Shown here one piece after another: positions 7,447-16,394 of a stretch of 64,000 nucleotides of DNA; the first letter of the stretch is position 1, and every line of letters starts with the position of its first letter. Source of the stretch: an uncultured Bacilli bacterium. Its GTDB lineage: Bacteria > Bacillota_I > Bacilli_A > RFN20 > DUOF01. The stretch covers positions 1 through 64,000 of the forward strand of contig CAKPSD010000001.1 of the NCBI GenBank assembly GCA_934183255.1, read 5' to 3'. The position numbers were made by a program, and so were the translations under genes. The notes under the pieces were generated by a model. The model had not been told where the DNA came from. It saw only the letters and a program-made list of their open reading frames with translations, and made no database searches.

Positions 7447-8112
7447 ATGGATGTTAGAAAAGAATTATTTAAGTTAGAAGATCTTAAATATAAAGAATTC
7501 AACACTAAAATAATTAGAACTAAGTATCCTGTTATAGGCATAAGAATGCCTACTTTAAAAAAGTTTGCTAAAAGTATTAGTTAAGAAATATTGTTTGTTA
7601 GTCCTAATAAACCATATTATGAGGAAGTAATGCTAGAAGGACTACTTATAACTTATAGTAAAGATATTAATTCATTTATTAATAGACTTGATACTTTTAT
7701 TCCTAAGATAGATGATTGGAGTATTTGTGATTCGATATGTTCAAATTCAAAAATAATTAAAAATAATAAAGAAATATTTTATAAGTATATAATTAAATAT
7801 AAAAATAGTAAAAAAGAGTTTGAAACTAGAGTTATGTTAGTAATGTTAATGGAGTTTTATTTAGAAGAAAAATATCTTAATAATATATTTAAAATAATAG
7901 ATAATATTAAATGTCATGATTATTATACTGAAATGGCTATTTCATGGCTATTAGCTACTAGTTTAGCAAAATATGAAAAAGAAACATTAGAATATATAAA
8001 CAAGGCTAATATTAGTAAATTTACATTTAATAAAACGATTAGTAAAGCTTGTGATTCTTATGTTATTAGTGATGAGTTAAAAGAAAAAATTAAAAGTATG
8101 CGAATTAAGTAA
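7447..8112 (+). pseudogene. DNA alkylation repeat (AlkD-like) glycosylase gene with one in-frame TAA
   Basis: From the ATG at 7447 the frame gives MDVRKELFKLEDLKYKEFNT then KIIRTKYPVIGIRMPTLKKF, the standard start of the bacterial DNA alkylation repeat family (AlkD/YhaZ type, which excises alkylated bases). TAA at 7582-7584 then stops it. The same frame continues uninterrupted for 175 codons (LFVSPNKPYYEEVMLEGLL ... DNIKCHDYYTEMAISWLLA), including the family motif YYEEVMLxGL. The total of 221 codons equals the usual family length. One nonsense base change, with no frameshift, therefore separates it from an intact gene. A downstream TTG at 7591 could only yield an N-truncated protein. Confidence 0.85.
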
Positions 8113-8123
8113 CATACTTTTTT
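8092..8123 (+). terminator. Intrinsic terminator after the AlkD-like gene
   Basis: AAAGTATG (8093-8100) pairs with CATACTTT (8113-8120), followed by more T; the stem overlaps the last codons. Confidence 0.8.
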
Positions 8124-8155
8124 ATAAAAAAATTAAAAAAATTAGCAATCTACTA

Positions 8156-8183
8156 TTGACAGCGCTAAAAAATGATGTATAAT
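8156..8183 (+). promoter_or_regulatory. Consensus sigma-A promoter of clpB
   Basis: TTGACA (8156-8161), 16-base spacer, TATAAT (8178-8183). Both hexamers are perfect. Transcription would start about 8190, inside the CIRCE element. Confidence 0.92.
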
Positions 8184-8187
8184 AGTT

Positions 8188-8214
8188 TTAGCACTTGAAG
8201 ATATAGAGTGCTAG
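8188..8214 (+). promoter_or_regulatory. CIRCE operator (HrcA binding site)
   Basis: TTAGCACTT-N9-GAGTGCTAG matches the CIRCE consensus TTAGCACTC-N9-GAGTGCTAA at 16 of 18 positions. It overlaps the transcription start, so HrcA would repress clpB until heat or misfolding stress. The hrcA-groE-dnaK genes are not in this window. Confidence 0.93.
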
Positions 8215-8227
8215 TGAGGTGAAACGT

Positions 8228-10771
8228 ATGGAAGATTTGTATACCGACAAGGTAAGCGAACTACTATATCATTCACTAGAGATAGCAAAGGAAAATAATC
8301 ACTATCAAGTGGATGTTTGTCATTTATTAAGAGCTTTCTTAGATGACAATGGTTCGTTGTTTAGTAATGTTTTAAATAAATTAGGAATTAGTACTAGTAG
8401 AGTAATAAGTAAAGTAGATGAATACATGAAATCTATTCATAGTGATACTAATAATGAAGAACCGAAAATGAGTTATGATTTATCTGTATTATTTAATAAT
8501 GCTAAAAAAATAGCCAATAATATGAAAGATAAATATGTAAGTAGTGAACATTTAATACTTGCTTTATTTGATAGTACTAATACACTTGCTAAAGACATTA
8601 TTAGAGAATTTAATTTAAATAAAAAAGAAGTAGAGAAGATTATTATGAATATAAGGGGTGATAATATGTCTGATTCTAGAAATGCAGAAGATAAATATGA
8701 AGTTTTAAGAAAATATGGTAGAGATTTAGTAGATCTAGTTAGTAAAGGTAAGATAGATCCTGTTATTGGTAGGGATGATGAAATACGTAGAATAATGGAA
8801 ATTTTATGTAGAAAAACAAAAAACAACCCTATATTAATTGGTGAACCTGGTGTTGGTAAAACAGCAATTGTTGAGGGACTTGCTTGGCGTATTTTTAAGG
8901 GTGATGTTCCTATTAGTTTGAAAGATACTACTGTATATGAACTAGATATAGCTAGTTTACTTGCGGGTGCTAAATATAAGGGTGAGTTTGAGGAAAGATT
9001 AAAATCCGTAATTAACGAAGTTGTTAAAAGTAATGGTAAAATCATTATGTTTATTGATGAAATTCACTTGCTAGTTGGTGCTGGTAGAAGTGATGGTGCA
9101 ATGGATGCTGCTAATATTTTAAAACCATTACTTGCTAGAGGAGAATTGCATTGTATTGGTGCTACTACATTAGATGAACATCGTAAATATATAGAAAGTG
9201 ACCCAGCTCTTGAAAGACGTATGCAAAAGGTTATGGTTAATGAGCCAACAGTAGAAGATACTATATCTATTTTGAGAGGATTAAAGCAAAGATTTGAAAT
9301 ACACCATGGTGTTAAAATTACAGATAATGCTATAGTTAGTGCAGCAGTTTTATCTAATCGTTATATTAGTGATCGTTATTTACCTGATAAAGCAATAGAT
9401 TTAATTGATGAAGCATGTGCTAGTGTAAGAATGCAAATTGATTCAATGCCACAAGAACTTGATGAAGTTAAAAGAAAAATTATGCAGCTTGATATTGAAC
9501 TTCAATCTTTAAAAAATGAAAAAGATGAGAAATCTTTAAAGAGAAAAGATGCAATAGAAAAAGAAAAAGCTAATTTGAAAGAAACAGAAAATGCTCTTAT
9601 GACTAAATGGAACAAAGAAAAAGAAGAACTAGAATTATCTAAAAAATTAAAAAGAGATTTAGATGATGCTAAAAATAAATTAACTAGTGCTAGTAATGAA
9701 GCTAGATATGAAGAAGCTGCTAAATTACAATATGATACTATTCCTACTTTAGAGAAAAAATTAAAAGAACTTGAAGAGAAAGATAAGAAGGATAGTATGC
9801 TTAATGAAGTAGTTGATGATGAGAATATCAATAAGGTTATTTCTAAGTGGAGTGGTATACCACTAGATAAATTAAAACAAAGTCAAATTGATAAATTATT
9901 ACATCTTGAAGATGAACTTAAAAAGAGAGTAATTGGGCAAGATGAGGCATTAAAGGCAATTAGTGATACTATTCTTAGAAGTAAAACATTAATTAATGAT
10001 GAGAATAGACCACTTGGTTCATTCTTGTTCTTAGGACCTACTGGTGTTGGTAAAACAGAAGTATGTAAGGCTCTTGCTGAGTTCTTGTTTGATAAAGAGA
10101 CACAAATAGTTAGAATTGATATGTCTGAATATATGGAAAAATTTAGTGTGTCTAGATTAATTGGTGCTCCTCCTGGGTATGTTGGATATGAAGAAGGTGG
10201 ACAATTAACGGAGGCTGTAAGAAGAAAACCTTATAGTATTGTACTACTAGATGAAATTGAAAAAGCTCATCCTGATGTATTTAATATTTTGTTACAAGTA
10301 TTAGATGAAGGTAGACTTACTGATTCTAAGGGTGTAGTAGTTGACTTTAAAAACACTATTATAATTATGACTAGTAACTTAGGTAGTGAATATCTTTTGA
10401 GTAATGATAAAGATGCTAAGGAAAAAGTAGATCAAGTTTTAAGAAGAACATTCAAACCTGAATTTATTAACAGAATTGATGAAATTATATACTTTAATAA
10501 ATTAAGCCCTGAAGTAATTGAAAAAGTTTATGATAAGTTTATTGGTTTATTAAATAAGAGATTAATGAATGGCGGTAAAAAACTTGAAATTAGTGAAAAA
10601 GCTAAAGAGCAAATCATTAAAGAAGGATATGATGAAGAGTTTGGTGCTAGACCATTAAAGAGATATATCCAAAAGAATATTGAAAGCTTAATTGCTAGAG
10701 ATTTATTAGTTAACCCTAATAAAGAAGTAATTAAAATAGGATATGAAAATAATAACTATATAGTAAGATAA
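8228..10771 (+). CDS. clpB: ClpB disaggregase (AAA+ chaperone)
   Basis: 847 residues from the ATG at 8228, chosen because GAGG lies 8 bases upstream; a GTG at 8219 is inside the ribosome site. Domains: Clp N (about 1-140), NBD1 with GEPGVGKT (about 205-212) and Walker B IIMFIDEIH, a long coiled-coil M domain (about 400-525, SLKNEKDEKSLKRKDAIEKE onward) and NBD2 with GPTGVGKT (about 605) and VLLDEIEKAHP. The long M domain and the lack of an IGF-type ClpP loop mark ClpB rather than ClpC. With DnaK it threads proteins out of aggregates. CIRCE control is present. An internal ATG at 8666 with AAGGGGTGAT just upstream could give the short isoform lacking the N domain. Confidence 0.96.
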   Translation: MEDLYTDKVSELLYHSLEIAKENNHYQVDVCHLLRAFLDDNGSLFSNVLNKLGISTSRVISKVDEYMKSIHSDTNNEEPKMSYDLSVLFNNAKKIANNMKDKYVSSEHLILALFDSTNTLAKDIIREFNLNKKEVEKIIMNIRGDNMSDSRNAEDKYEVLRKYGRDLVDLVSKGKIDPVIGRDDEIRRIMEILCRKTKNNPILIGEPGVGKTAIVEGLAWRIFKGDVPISLKDTTVYELDIASLLAGAKYKGEFEERLKSVINEVVKSNGKIIMFIDEIHLLVGAGRSDGAMDAANILKPLLARGELHCIGATTLDEHRKYIESDPALERRMQKVMVNEPTVEDTISILRGLKQRFEIHHGVKITDNAIVSAAVLSNRYISDRYLPDKAIDLIDEACASVRMQIDSMPQELDEVKRKIMQLDIELQSLKNEKDEKSLKRKDAIEKEKANLKETENALMTKWNKEKEELELSKKLKRDLDDAKNKLTSASNEARYEEAAKLQYDTIPTLEKKLKELEEKDKKDSMLNEVVDDENINKVISKWSGIPLDKLKQSQIDKLLHLEDELKKRVIGQDEALKAISDTILRSKTLINDENRPLGSFLFLGPTGVGKTEVCKALAEFLFDKETQIVRIDMSEYMEKFSVSRLIGAPPGYVGYEEGGQLTEAVRRKPYSIVLLDEIEKAHPDVFNILLQVLDEGRLTDSKGVVVDFKNTIIIMTSNLGSEYLLSNDKDAKEKVDQVLRRTFKPEFINRIDEIIYFNKLSPEVIEKVYDKFIGLLNKRLMNGGKKLEISEKAKEQIIKEGYDEEFGARPLKRYIQKNIESLIARDLLVNPNKEVIKIGYENNNYIVR
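8653..8668 (+). promoter_or_regulatory. Internal ribosome site and start for a short ClpB isoform
   Basis: AAGGGGTGAT (8653-8662) precedes an in-frame ATG (8666-8668) at ClpB codon 147. In E. coli an internal start at codon 149 produces the N-truncated ClpB, so both position and signal agree. Confidence 0.6.
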
Positions 10772-10796
10772 AAGGCTTCGGCCTTTTATTTTTTTT
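10770..10796 (+). terminator. Intrinsic terminator of clpB
   Basis: AAAGGC-TTCG-GCCTTT (tetraloop TTCG) followed by TATTTTTTTT. Confidence 0.92.
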
Positions 10797-10851
10797 ATAT
10801 AAAAATGTTATTATTTGTTAGAATTATAGTATTATATAAAAGGTGATATTA

Positions 10852-11724
10852 ATGTTAGATATTAAAAAATATCAAATTATTGGAGTTCCTATGAGTTGTG
10901 GGAGTCCTACTAGTGGTAGTGAAAAATCTACTATATCTTTTTATAATTATTTTTCGAGTAATAATATTTCATGTTTATATAAAGAAATAAAAGCTAAAAA
11001 TAAAGTGTCTTTTAAGGATAAAGAATTATATAGTAAAAAAAGCATTAAAATTACTTCAAATAGACTATATAAAGAAATAAATAAAGCATATAAAAAAGAA
11101 TTAATACCTTTTGTTATTGGTGGGGATCATTCTTTATCAATAGGAAGTGTAGCAGCTTCAATTAATAAATATAGAGATGATGTTCTAGTTGTGTGGATTG
11201 ATGCACATGCTGATATTAATACTAAAGAAAGTTCTATGTCTCATTATATTCATGGAATGCCTAATGCTATTAGTATGGGGCTAACATGCAAAGAGTTATC
11301 TCCTATTAAGCAAAAAGAAGTGCTAAAAGGAAATAATTTAGTTATATTAGGTGCTAGAAGTATTGATGAGGGAGAGTATCCTATTTTAAAAGATAATAAT
11401 GTTAAATATATTAGTGTTAAGGAAATAAGAAAAATTGGGATAAACAACTACTTAGAGAATATTAGAAAAAATAGTAATGCTAAATATGTGCATATATCGT
11501 TTGATGTAGATTGTTTAGATCCTAGTGAATTTGTTTCTACTGGATATAATATAGAGAATGGATTTAAGGTTAATGAAGTAAAACAAATATTATCTTTCTT
11601 TAATGAAAACTATAAACTTGAATTATTTGAATGTGTTGAGTATAATCCTAATTTAGATAAAGATGATAAAGATTTAAATAAAATTATGGATTGTATGAGA
11701 AGTATTATAGGAGGTATAAAATGA
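10852..11724 (+). CDS. Arginase-family ureohydrolase
   Basis: 290 residues from the ATG at 10852 (AGGTGAT upstream; a GTG at 10843 lies in the ribosome site). The manganese-binding motifs are all present: GGDHSL (about 90), DAHADIN (about 116), and SFDVDCLDP (about 217), plus the Glu of LFECVEYNP near 262. Spacing and DAHADINT...HGMP favour arginase (arginine to ornithine and urea) over agmatinase, but the substrate loop STGYNIENGF is unusual, where arginases have a TGTP-like motif. The 3' end overlaps the next gene by ATGA, so the two are translationally coupled. Confidence 0.8.
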   Translation: MLDIKKYQIIGVPMSCGSPTSGSEKSTISFYNYFSSNNISCLYKEIKAKNKVSFKDKELYSKKSIKITSNRLYKEINKAYKKELIPFVIGGDHSLSIGSVAASINKYRDDVLVVWIDAHADINTKESSMSHYIHGMPNAISMGLTCKELSPIKQKEVLKGNNLVILGARSIDEGEYPILKDNNVKYISVKEIRKIGINNYLENIRKNSNAKYVHISFDVDCLDPSEFVSTGYNIENGFKVNEVKQILSFFNENYKLELFECVEYNPNLDKDDKDLNKIMDCMRSIIGGIK

Positions 11725-12425
11725 ATAAGTTTTTAACTGTTGTATTTTTGTTTTTTATAGGTTCTATGTATGGATGGATTCAAGAAGTCATTTTTAGAAG
11801 AATTGTGCACAAAAAATGGATTAACCCAGGATTTTTAACTGGGCCATGCTTACCTATATATGGATTTGGATTATTAGGATTATATACAATATCTTTGCTT
11901 GATTTTTCTTTTGTTAATAATCCTATTTTAGAAAAAGTTATAATAATTGTTTTAATTATGATTGTTATGACTTTGATTGAATATATAGCAGGGTTAATTT
12001 TTATTAAAGGTATGAAAATTAAATTATGGGATTATTCTACACAATGGGGTAATATTCAAGGTATTATATGTCCTTTATTTACATTCTTTTGGGGATTAAT
12101 AGGAGCAATTTATTATTTCTTTATTCATAGTCATATAATTGGGGCAGTTGATTGGTTGAGTAATCACTTATCATTCTCTTTTGTACTTGGGATGTTTGTA
12201 GCGTTATTATTAGTTGATTTATGTTATAGTTTGAACTTATCATTTAAGATTAGAAAATGGGCTACTGAAAATAATATTGTAGTTAAGTATGAGAGATTTA
12301 AAGAGAATGTTAGTGAAAAGAAAAAAGCTTTAAAAGAAAAAGTAAGTTTTATGTTTAATTTAATTACTTTAAAGAATGTAAGAGAAGAACTAGATAACTA
12401 TTTGAAAAAACTAAAAAATAAGTAA
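11721..12425 (+). CDS. CmpB-type multipass membrane protein (second copy)
   Basis: 234 residues starting at 11721 in a 4-base ATGA overlap with the ureohydrolase; AGGAGG is 8 bases upstream. The N-terminus carries the family signature: GSMYGWIQEVIFRR, then NPGFLTGPCLPIYGFG. About five membrane segments, then a basic, Lys-rich cytoplasmic tail of about 60 residues (KENVSEKKKALKEKVS). The substrate is unknown; coupling to an arginase-family enzyme hints at transport of an arginine-related compound, which is only inference. Confidence 0.8.
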   Translation: MNKFLTVVFLFFIGSMYGWIQEVIFRRIVHKKWINPGFLTGPCLPIYGFGLLGLYTISLLDFSFVNNPILEKVIIIVLIMIVMTLIEYIAGLIFIKGMKIKLWDYSTQWGNIQGIICPLFTFFWGLIGAIYYFFIHSHIIGAVDWLSNHLSFSFVLGMFVALLLVDLCYSLNLSFKIRKWATENNIVVKYERFKENVSEKKKALKEKVSFMFNLITLKNVREELDNYLKKLKNK

Positions 12426-12485
12426 ATTAAATATATATTTTTTTTAGTGAGTATAGTTTAGAAAATAAATTAGTTATAAAAAGTT

Positions 12486-12514
12486 TTGACACGAAAGTTA
12501 AAAACTTATAGAAT
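12486..12514 (+). promoter_or_regulatory. Sigma-A promoter of efp
   Basis: TTGACA (12486-12491), 17-base spacer, TAGAAT (12509-12514), 26 bases before the efp ATG. Confidence 0.85.
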
Positions 12515-12539
12515 ATTAAAGGAGAAAAGAGGTTATTTT

Positions 12540-13094
12540 ATGATAAGTGTAAATGATATTAGAAATGGTATGACTTTAATTGTTGATGGTAATATAGTTC
12601 AAGTTATTGAATTTTTACATGTAAAACCAGGTAAAGGTGCAGCTTTTGTTCGTACTAAGTTAAAAAATTTAAGAACAGGAGGAACAATTGAAGTTTCTTT
12701 CAATACTAATGTTAAGTTAGAAAAAGCAAATATTAGTAAATTCCAAGTTCAATATTTATATAATGCAGGCGATACTTATTGTTTCATGAAGATGGATACA
12801 TTTGAACAATTAGAATTAACTAGTGAACAAGTAGGAGATAACAAAAATTTCTTAGTTGAAAATATGACTGTTGATTTTGTTCAATATGAAGGAGAATTAT
12901 TAGGCTTAAATTTACCTGATAAAGTAGAATTAGAAGTAACTGAAACAACACCTGCTATTAAGAGTGCTTCTACTAATGCAACTAAAGATGCTACTCTTGA
13001 AACAGGACTAGTAATTAGAGTACCTTTGTTTATTGAACAAGGAGAAAAAATATTAGTTACTACTGCTGATGGTAAGTATTCTTCAAGAGCTTAA
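12540..13094 (+). CDS. efp: Elongation factor P
   Basis: 184 residues, the normal EF-P length, from the ATG at 12540 with AGAGG upstream; the longer frame back to 12486 runs through the promoter. The domain I loop HVKPGKGAAFVRTKLKNLRTG carries the conserved modifiable Lys in PGKG, and the C-terminus ends with the usual VRVPLFIEQGEKI...YSSRA. It relieves ribosome stalls at consecutive prolines. It is the canonical copy, in contrast to the Arg-tip paralogue at 207. It has its own promoter and terminator. Confidence 0.96.
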   Translation: MISVNDIRNGMTLIVDGNIVQVIEFLHVKPGKGAAFVRTKLKNLRTGGTIEVSFNTNVKLEKANISKFQVQYLYNAGDTYCFMKMDTFEQLELTSEQVGDNKNFLVENMTVDFVQYEGELLGLNLPDKVELEVTETTPAIKSASTNATKDATLETGLVIRVPLFIEQGEKILVTTADGKYSSRA

Positions 13095-13106
13095 TAGCTC
13101 TTTTTT
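13085..13106 (+). terminator. Intrinsic terminator of efp
   Basis: AAGAGCT-TAAT-AGCTCTT with T6; the stop codon lies in the loop. Confidence 0.88.
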
Positions 13107-13123
13107 ATTACATGGATATAATT

Positions 13124-13867
13124 ATGAATAAAGTTGTATTAATTACTGGTTCTTCTAGAGGAATAGGAAGAGCTACTGCTATTGAATTTGCTAAGAATAA
13201 TTATGATGTTGTAATTAATTATAATAATAGTGAAAATAAAGCTAAAGAAGTAGAAAAAGAAATAAAAAAATATGGTGTTAATTGTATTACTATTAAATGT
13301 GATATTAGTAATGAAGAAGAAGTTAAGAATATGGTTAATGAAATATTAAATAAATATAATAAAATTGATGTGTTAGTTAATAATGCAGCAGTATGCTTTG
13401 ATAGCTTATTTGATGATAAAACTACTAATAATTTTAAAAGAACAATGGAAGTTAATGTTCTTGGTACTTTTTTAGTTAGTAAATATGTAGGTAAAATAAT
13501 GTATGATAATAAGTATGGTAAGATTATAAATCTAAGTTCCACTAATGGTATTAACACTTATTTTCCTATGTGTATTGATTATGATGCTAGTAAAGCAAGT
13601 ATTATATCTTTAACACATAATTTAGCTATGCAATTTGCTCCATATGTTAATGTAAATGCAGTAGCCCCAGGTTTTATTAATACTGAAAGTGAAACTAAAG
13701 ATATGGACGAAGAATTTATTAAGAGTGAAGAAGAAAAAATATTCTTAAGAAGAATGGGAAAAGAAGAAGAAATAGCTAAAGTTATTAGATTTTTAGCTAG
13801 TGATGATGCTAGTTATATTAATAATGAAGTTATTAGAGTTGATGGAGGTATGTATGGAAACTATTAG
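13124..13867 (+). CDS. Short-chain dehydrogenase/reductase (FabG-like)
   Basis: 247 residues beginning MNKVVLITGSSRGIGRATAI. TGSSRGIG is the NAD(P)-binding glycine motif, NNAAV follows near 87, SSTNGIN carries the catalytic Ser, and YDASKAS supplies the YxxxK pair (near 152-156). The C-terminus (NNEVIRVDGGMY) is typical of FabG-type reductases. A possible earlier ATG at 13112 would add four residues; neither start has a strong ribosome site. The 3' end overlaps the next gene by 14 bases. Because it stands beside a sulfur-amino-acid-type lyase rather than fab genes, 3-oxoacyl-ACP reductase is not assured. Confidence 0.85.
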   Translation: MNKVVLITGSSRGIGRATAIEFAKNNYDVVINYNNSENKAKEVEKEIKKYGVNCITIKCDISNEEEVKNMVNEILNKYNKIDVLVNNAAVCFDSLFDDKTTNNFKRTMEVNVLGTFLVSKYVGKIMYDNKYGKIINLSSTNGINTYFPMCIDYDASKASIISLTHNLAMQFAPYVNVNAVAPGFINTESETKDMDEEFIKSEEEKIFLRRMGKEEEIAKVIRFLASDDASYINNEVIRVDGGMYGNY

Positions 13868-15077
13868 TTTAATAAATGAATGTGAAAATGAATTAAAAGA
13901 TAAATATAAAGAAATAGAAGATATTTGTTTTTATAATAGTAAAAAAGTACTAGATGCTTTTAGAAATAATCATGTATATGAAACTCATTTTAATTGCAGT
14001 ACTGGATATGGATATAATGATTTAGGAAGAGATGTTATTGAAAGTATATATGCAGATATTTTTAAGTGCGAAGATGCTTTGGTTAGAAGTAGTTTTATTT
14101 CTGGTACACATGCTTTAACAGTAGCTTTATTTGCTTGTCTTAGACCTAATGATATTATGCTATCTATTACTGGTAAACCTTATGATACTTTAGATACTGT
14201 TATAGGATTTAATGATAATAAAAGTTCTTTAAAGGCTTATGGAGTTAAATATGAACAAGTTGATTTAATAGATAATGAATTTGATTACGATGGCATAAAA
14301 AAAGCTTTAACTAGTAAGAAAATAAAACTTATTGAAATACAAAGAAGTAAAGGCTATAGTGTTAGAAAAAGTATTACTATAGACAAACTAGAAAAAGTTA
14401 TTTCTTTTATTAAAGGCATTGATAAAGAAGTAATTATTATGATTGATAACTGTTATTGCGAATTTGTAAGTAAAAAAGAACCTACTGAAGTTGGTGCTGA
14501 CTTAGTAGTAGGCTCTTTAATTAAAAATTTAGGTGCTGGTATTTCTCTTAATGGAGCATATATTGTTGGAAGAAAAGATTTAGTTGAGTTAGCAGCTGAT
14601 AGATTAAATGTTCCAGGACAAGGAAAAGAAGTTGGCCCTTTAAACCAAAATAGAAACATTTTACAAGGATTATATATGGCTCCAAGTGTTGTATGCAGTA
14701 GTGTAAAAGTAGCTACTTTAACTAGCCTTGCTTTAGAAAAGTTAGGATATAAAGTAGAACCTAGATATAATGAACCAAGAGCAGATATAGTAGAAAGTAT
14801 TTTCTTTAATGATCCTGAAAAACTTATTAAATATGTGAGAGGTATTCAAAGTGGGTGTGCAATTGATAGTGACGCTTTAGTAGAGCCATGTGATATGCCA
14901 GGATATGATAGCCAAATTGTTATGGCTAGTGGATCTTTTGTGCAAGGATCATCAATTGAACTATCTTGCGATGGACCACTTAGAAGTCCATATATAGCTT
15001 ATCAACAAGGTAGTTTAACCTATGATTATGGTAAACTTGGAGTAATTAAAGCAATTGATTATTTAATGAAGGAGTAA
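13854..15077 (+). CDS. PLP-dependent methionine gamma-lyase/aluminium-resistance family protein (YnbB-like)
   Basis: 407 residues from the ATG at 13854, inside the end of the preceding gene, with GGAGGT at 13845-13850; a much longer upstream frame is not used. The sequence has the YnbB pattern: GYGYNDLGRDVIE, then SFISGTHALTVALFACLRP (cofactor phosphate region), IMIDNCYCEFV, and the Schiff-base Lys in GSLIKNLGAG. The family is a fold-type I PLP enzyme annotated as methionine gamma-lyase or aluminium resistance protein; true substrate uncertain. Translational coupling with the SDR suggests one pathway. Confidence 0.88.
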   Translation: METISLINECENELKDKYKEIEDICFYNSKKVLDAFRNNHVYETHFNCSTGYGYNDLGRDVIESIYADIFKCEDALVRSSFISGTHALTVALFACLRPNDIMLSITGKPYDTLDTVIGFNDNKSSLKAYGVKYEQVDLIDNEFDYDGIKKALTSKKIKLIEIQRSKGYSVRKSITIDKLEKVISFIKGIDKEVIIMIDNCYCEFVSKKEPTEVGADLVVGSLIKNLGAGISLNGAYIVGRKDLVELAADRLNVPGQGKEVGPLNQNRNILQGLYMAPSVVCSSVKVATLTSLALEKLGYKVEPRYNEPRADIVESIFFNDPEKLIKYVRGIQSGCAIDSDALVEPCDMPGYDSQIVMASGSFVQGSSIELSCDGPLRSPYIAYQQGSLTYDYGKLGVIKAIDYLMKE

Positions 15078-15100
15078 TTAAAATATTACTCCTTTTCTTT
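15069..15100. terminator. Bidirectional intrinsic terminator
   Basis: AAGGAGTAAT (15069-15078) pairs with ATTACTCCTT (15085-15094); it overlaps both convergent stop codons. Confidence 0.88.
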
Positions 15101-15751
15101 TAATTCAAATATAAAAGTAACATTTTCACTTTTTTCTATATCTAGAGGTGTGATATTAGAACCTATAGAGCATTTTGATGCTTCTTTATAGTGCATATTT
15201 TCATCATCATACATAGTGTCAGAATACAAATGAATACTTCCAAAACTATAATCAATTGATACAATACTAGAAATAACTTGATTAGATGCTTTAGCAAGAA
15301 TTTCTGCTTTTTTTCTAGCATCAGTATACGCATTTTCTAATAACTTGTTTTCAAATTCTTCTTTTTCTTTAATAGTGAAATTAATACTTAACTTAGGATT
15401 TGTTTTAGATGAAGATATATTATTTAATATTTTATCTAATAGATCCATATTATAATCAAAAACTAAAACTAAATTTTGATTAATATAATATCCTTCAAAT
15501 TCTTCTTTATATTCTCCACTTAATGTTCTTATACTTTTATATTTAGTTTGAATATTAAAAGAAGATGTTTTAATATCTTCTTTTTTAAAATTTAAAGTAG
15601 TTAGGGAAGATATTAAAGCTTCTAGTTTTTGACTATGAAGTTCATTTAGTTTTTCATAGTTTTTATCTAGAGTGTACAAACGAAATTTTAATTCGATTTG
15701 ATTAGGTGACATTGAAGAATGTCCTATTCCTGTAATTTTTAGTGTTTTCAT
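15086..15751 (-). CDS. SIMPL-domain (DUF541/YggE-like) protein
   Basis: 221 residues without a signal peptide. The start TLKITGIGHSSMSPNQIELKF, the central FEGYYINQNLVLVF and the helical NAYTDARKKAEILAKASNQ followed by a C-terminal strand are the SIMPL pattern. Members such as YggE (periplasmic, oxidative stress) and SIMPL (cytoplasmic, signalling) vary in role. The absence of a leader suggests a cytoplasmic protein here. AAAGGAG precedes the ATG. Confidence 0.8.
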   Translation of the reverse strand: MKTLKITGIGHSSMSPNQIELKFRLYTLDKNYEKLNELHSQKLEALISSLTTLNFKKEDIKTSSFNIQTKYKSIRTLSGEYKEEFEGYYINQNLVLVFDYNMDLLDKILNNISSSKTNPKLSINFTIKEKEEFENKLLENAYTDARKKAEILAKASNQVISSIVSIDYSFGSIHLYSDTMYDDENMHYKEASKCSIGSNITPLDIEKSENVTFIFELKEKE

Positions 15752-15853
15752 AATTTATTTCTCCTTTTTGTAACTTTTGTTACTATTTGTATTATAATTA
15801 AGTTAAAGTTAGTAATGGTCTTTTGAAAAAAGACATTTTAAGGAGTTTTATAT

Positions 15854-16384
15854 ATGGAGTTAAAAGAAAGCAATAAAATAAGATTATTTGTAAGAGTAAA
15901 TAGTAATATTAAAAATGATTTGAATAATTTAATTGGTATTAGACTTCAAAAGAGAGAAAAAGTTAAAGGTAGTCCATATTTAGCTAAATTTTATAGTAGT
16001 GAAGCTATTATTGATAATGTTAATAGTATAGTAAATAACAATGATCAAACTTTTTCTAAATTAGTTAAACAATTAATGATAAATAAAAATATAACTACAA
16101 AAGATATTTATAAAAATACTTTAATTAATAGAAAACTTTTTAGTGCTTTAAATGTTAATGATGATTATATTCCTTCAAGAGAAACTGCAATTATGTATTG
16201 CTTAGCCTTAAAACTAAATTATGAAGAAAGCAATAATTTAATGAAGTTGGCTGGATATGCATTTAATGAATATTCTAATTTTGATAGAATTATAAAATAT
16301 TTTATTGATAATGGTATTTATAATATAGATAAGTTAAACGATGCTTTATATTATTATACTAAGAAATGTTTAGGATATAAGTAG
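15854..16384 (+). CDS. Helical, HTH-like protein paired with an ADP-ribosylglycohydrolase
   Basis: 176 residues, mostly alpha-helical. The second half reads TFSKLVKQLMINKNITTKDIY, then INRKLFSALNVNDDYIPSRE, then LALKLNYEESNNLMKLAGYA and FDRIIKYFIDNGIYNIDKLN. This Xre-like helical domain is found in Firmicutes next to or fused with macro-domain or ADP-ribose hydrolase proteins. The N-terminal 50 residues are basic and unassigned. It lies 10 bases upstream of the glycohydrolase gene and has AAGGAG at its own start. A regulator or substrate adaptor for ADP-ribose turnover is plausible; not established. Confidence 0.6.
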   Translation: MELKESNKIRLFVRVNSNIKNDLNNLIGIRLQKREKVKGSPYLAKFYSSEAIIDNVNSIVNNNDQTFSKLVKQLMINKNITTKDIYKNTLINRKLFSALNVNDDYIPSRETAIMYCLALKLNYEESNNLMKLAGYAFNEYSNFDRIIKYFIDNGIYNIDKLNDALYYYTKKCLGYK

Positions 16385-16394
16385 GAGTATATTT

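Noticed and set aside
8473..9831. Minus-strand frames inside clpB
   Set aside because: Antisense to conserved AAA+ coding sequence; no independent signals.
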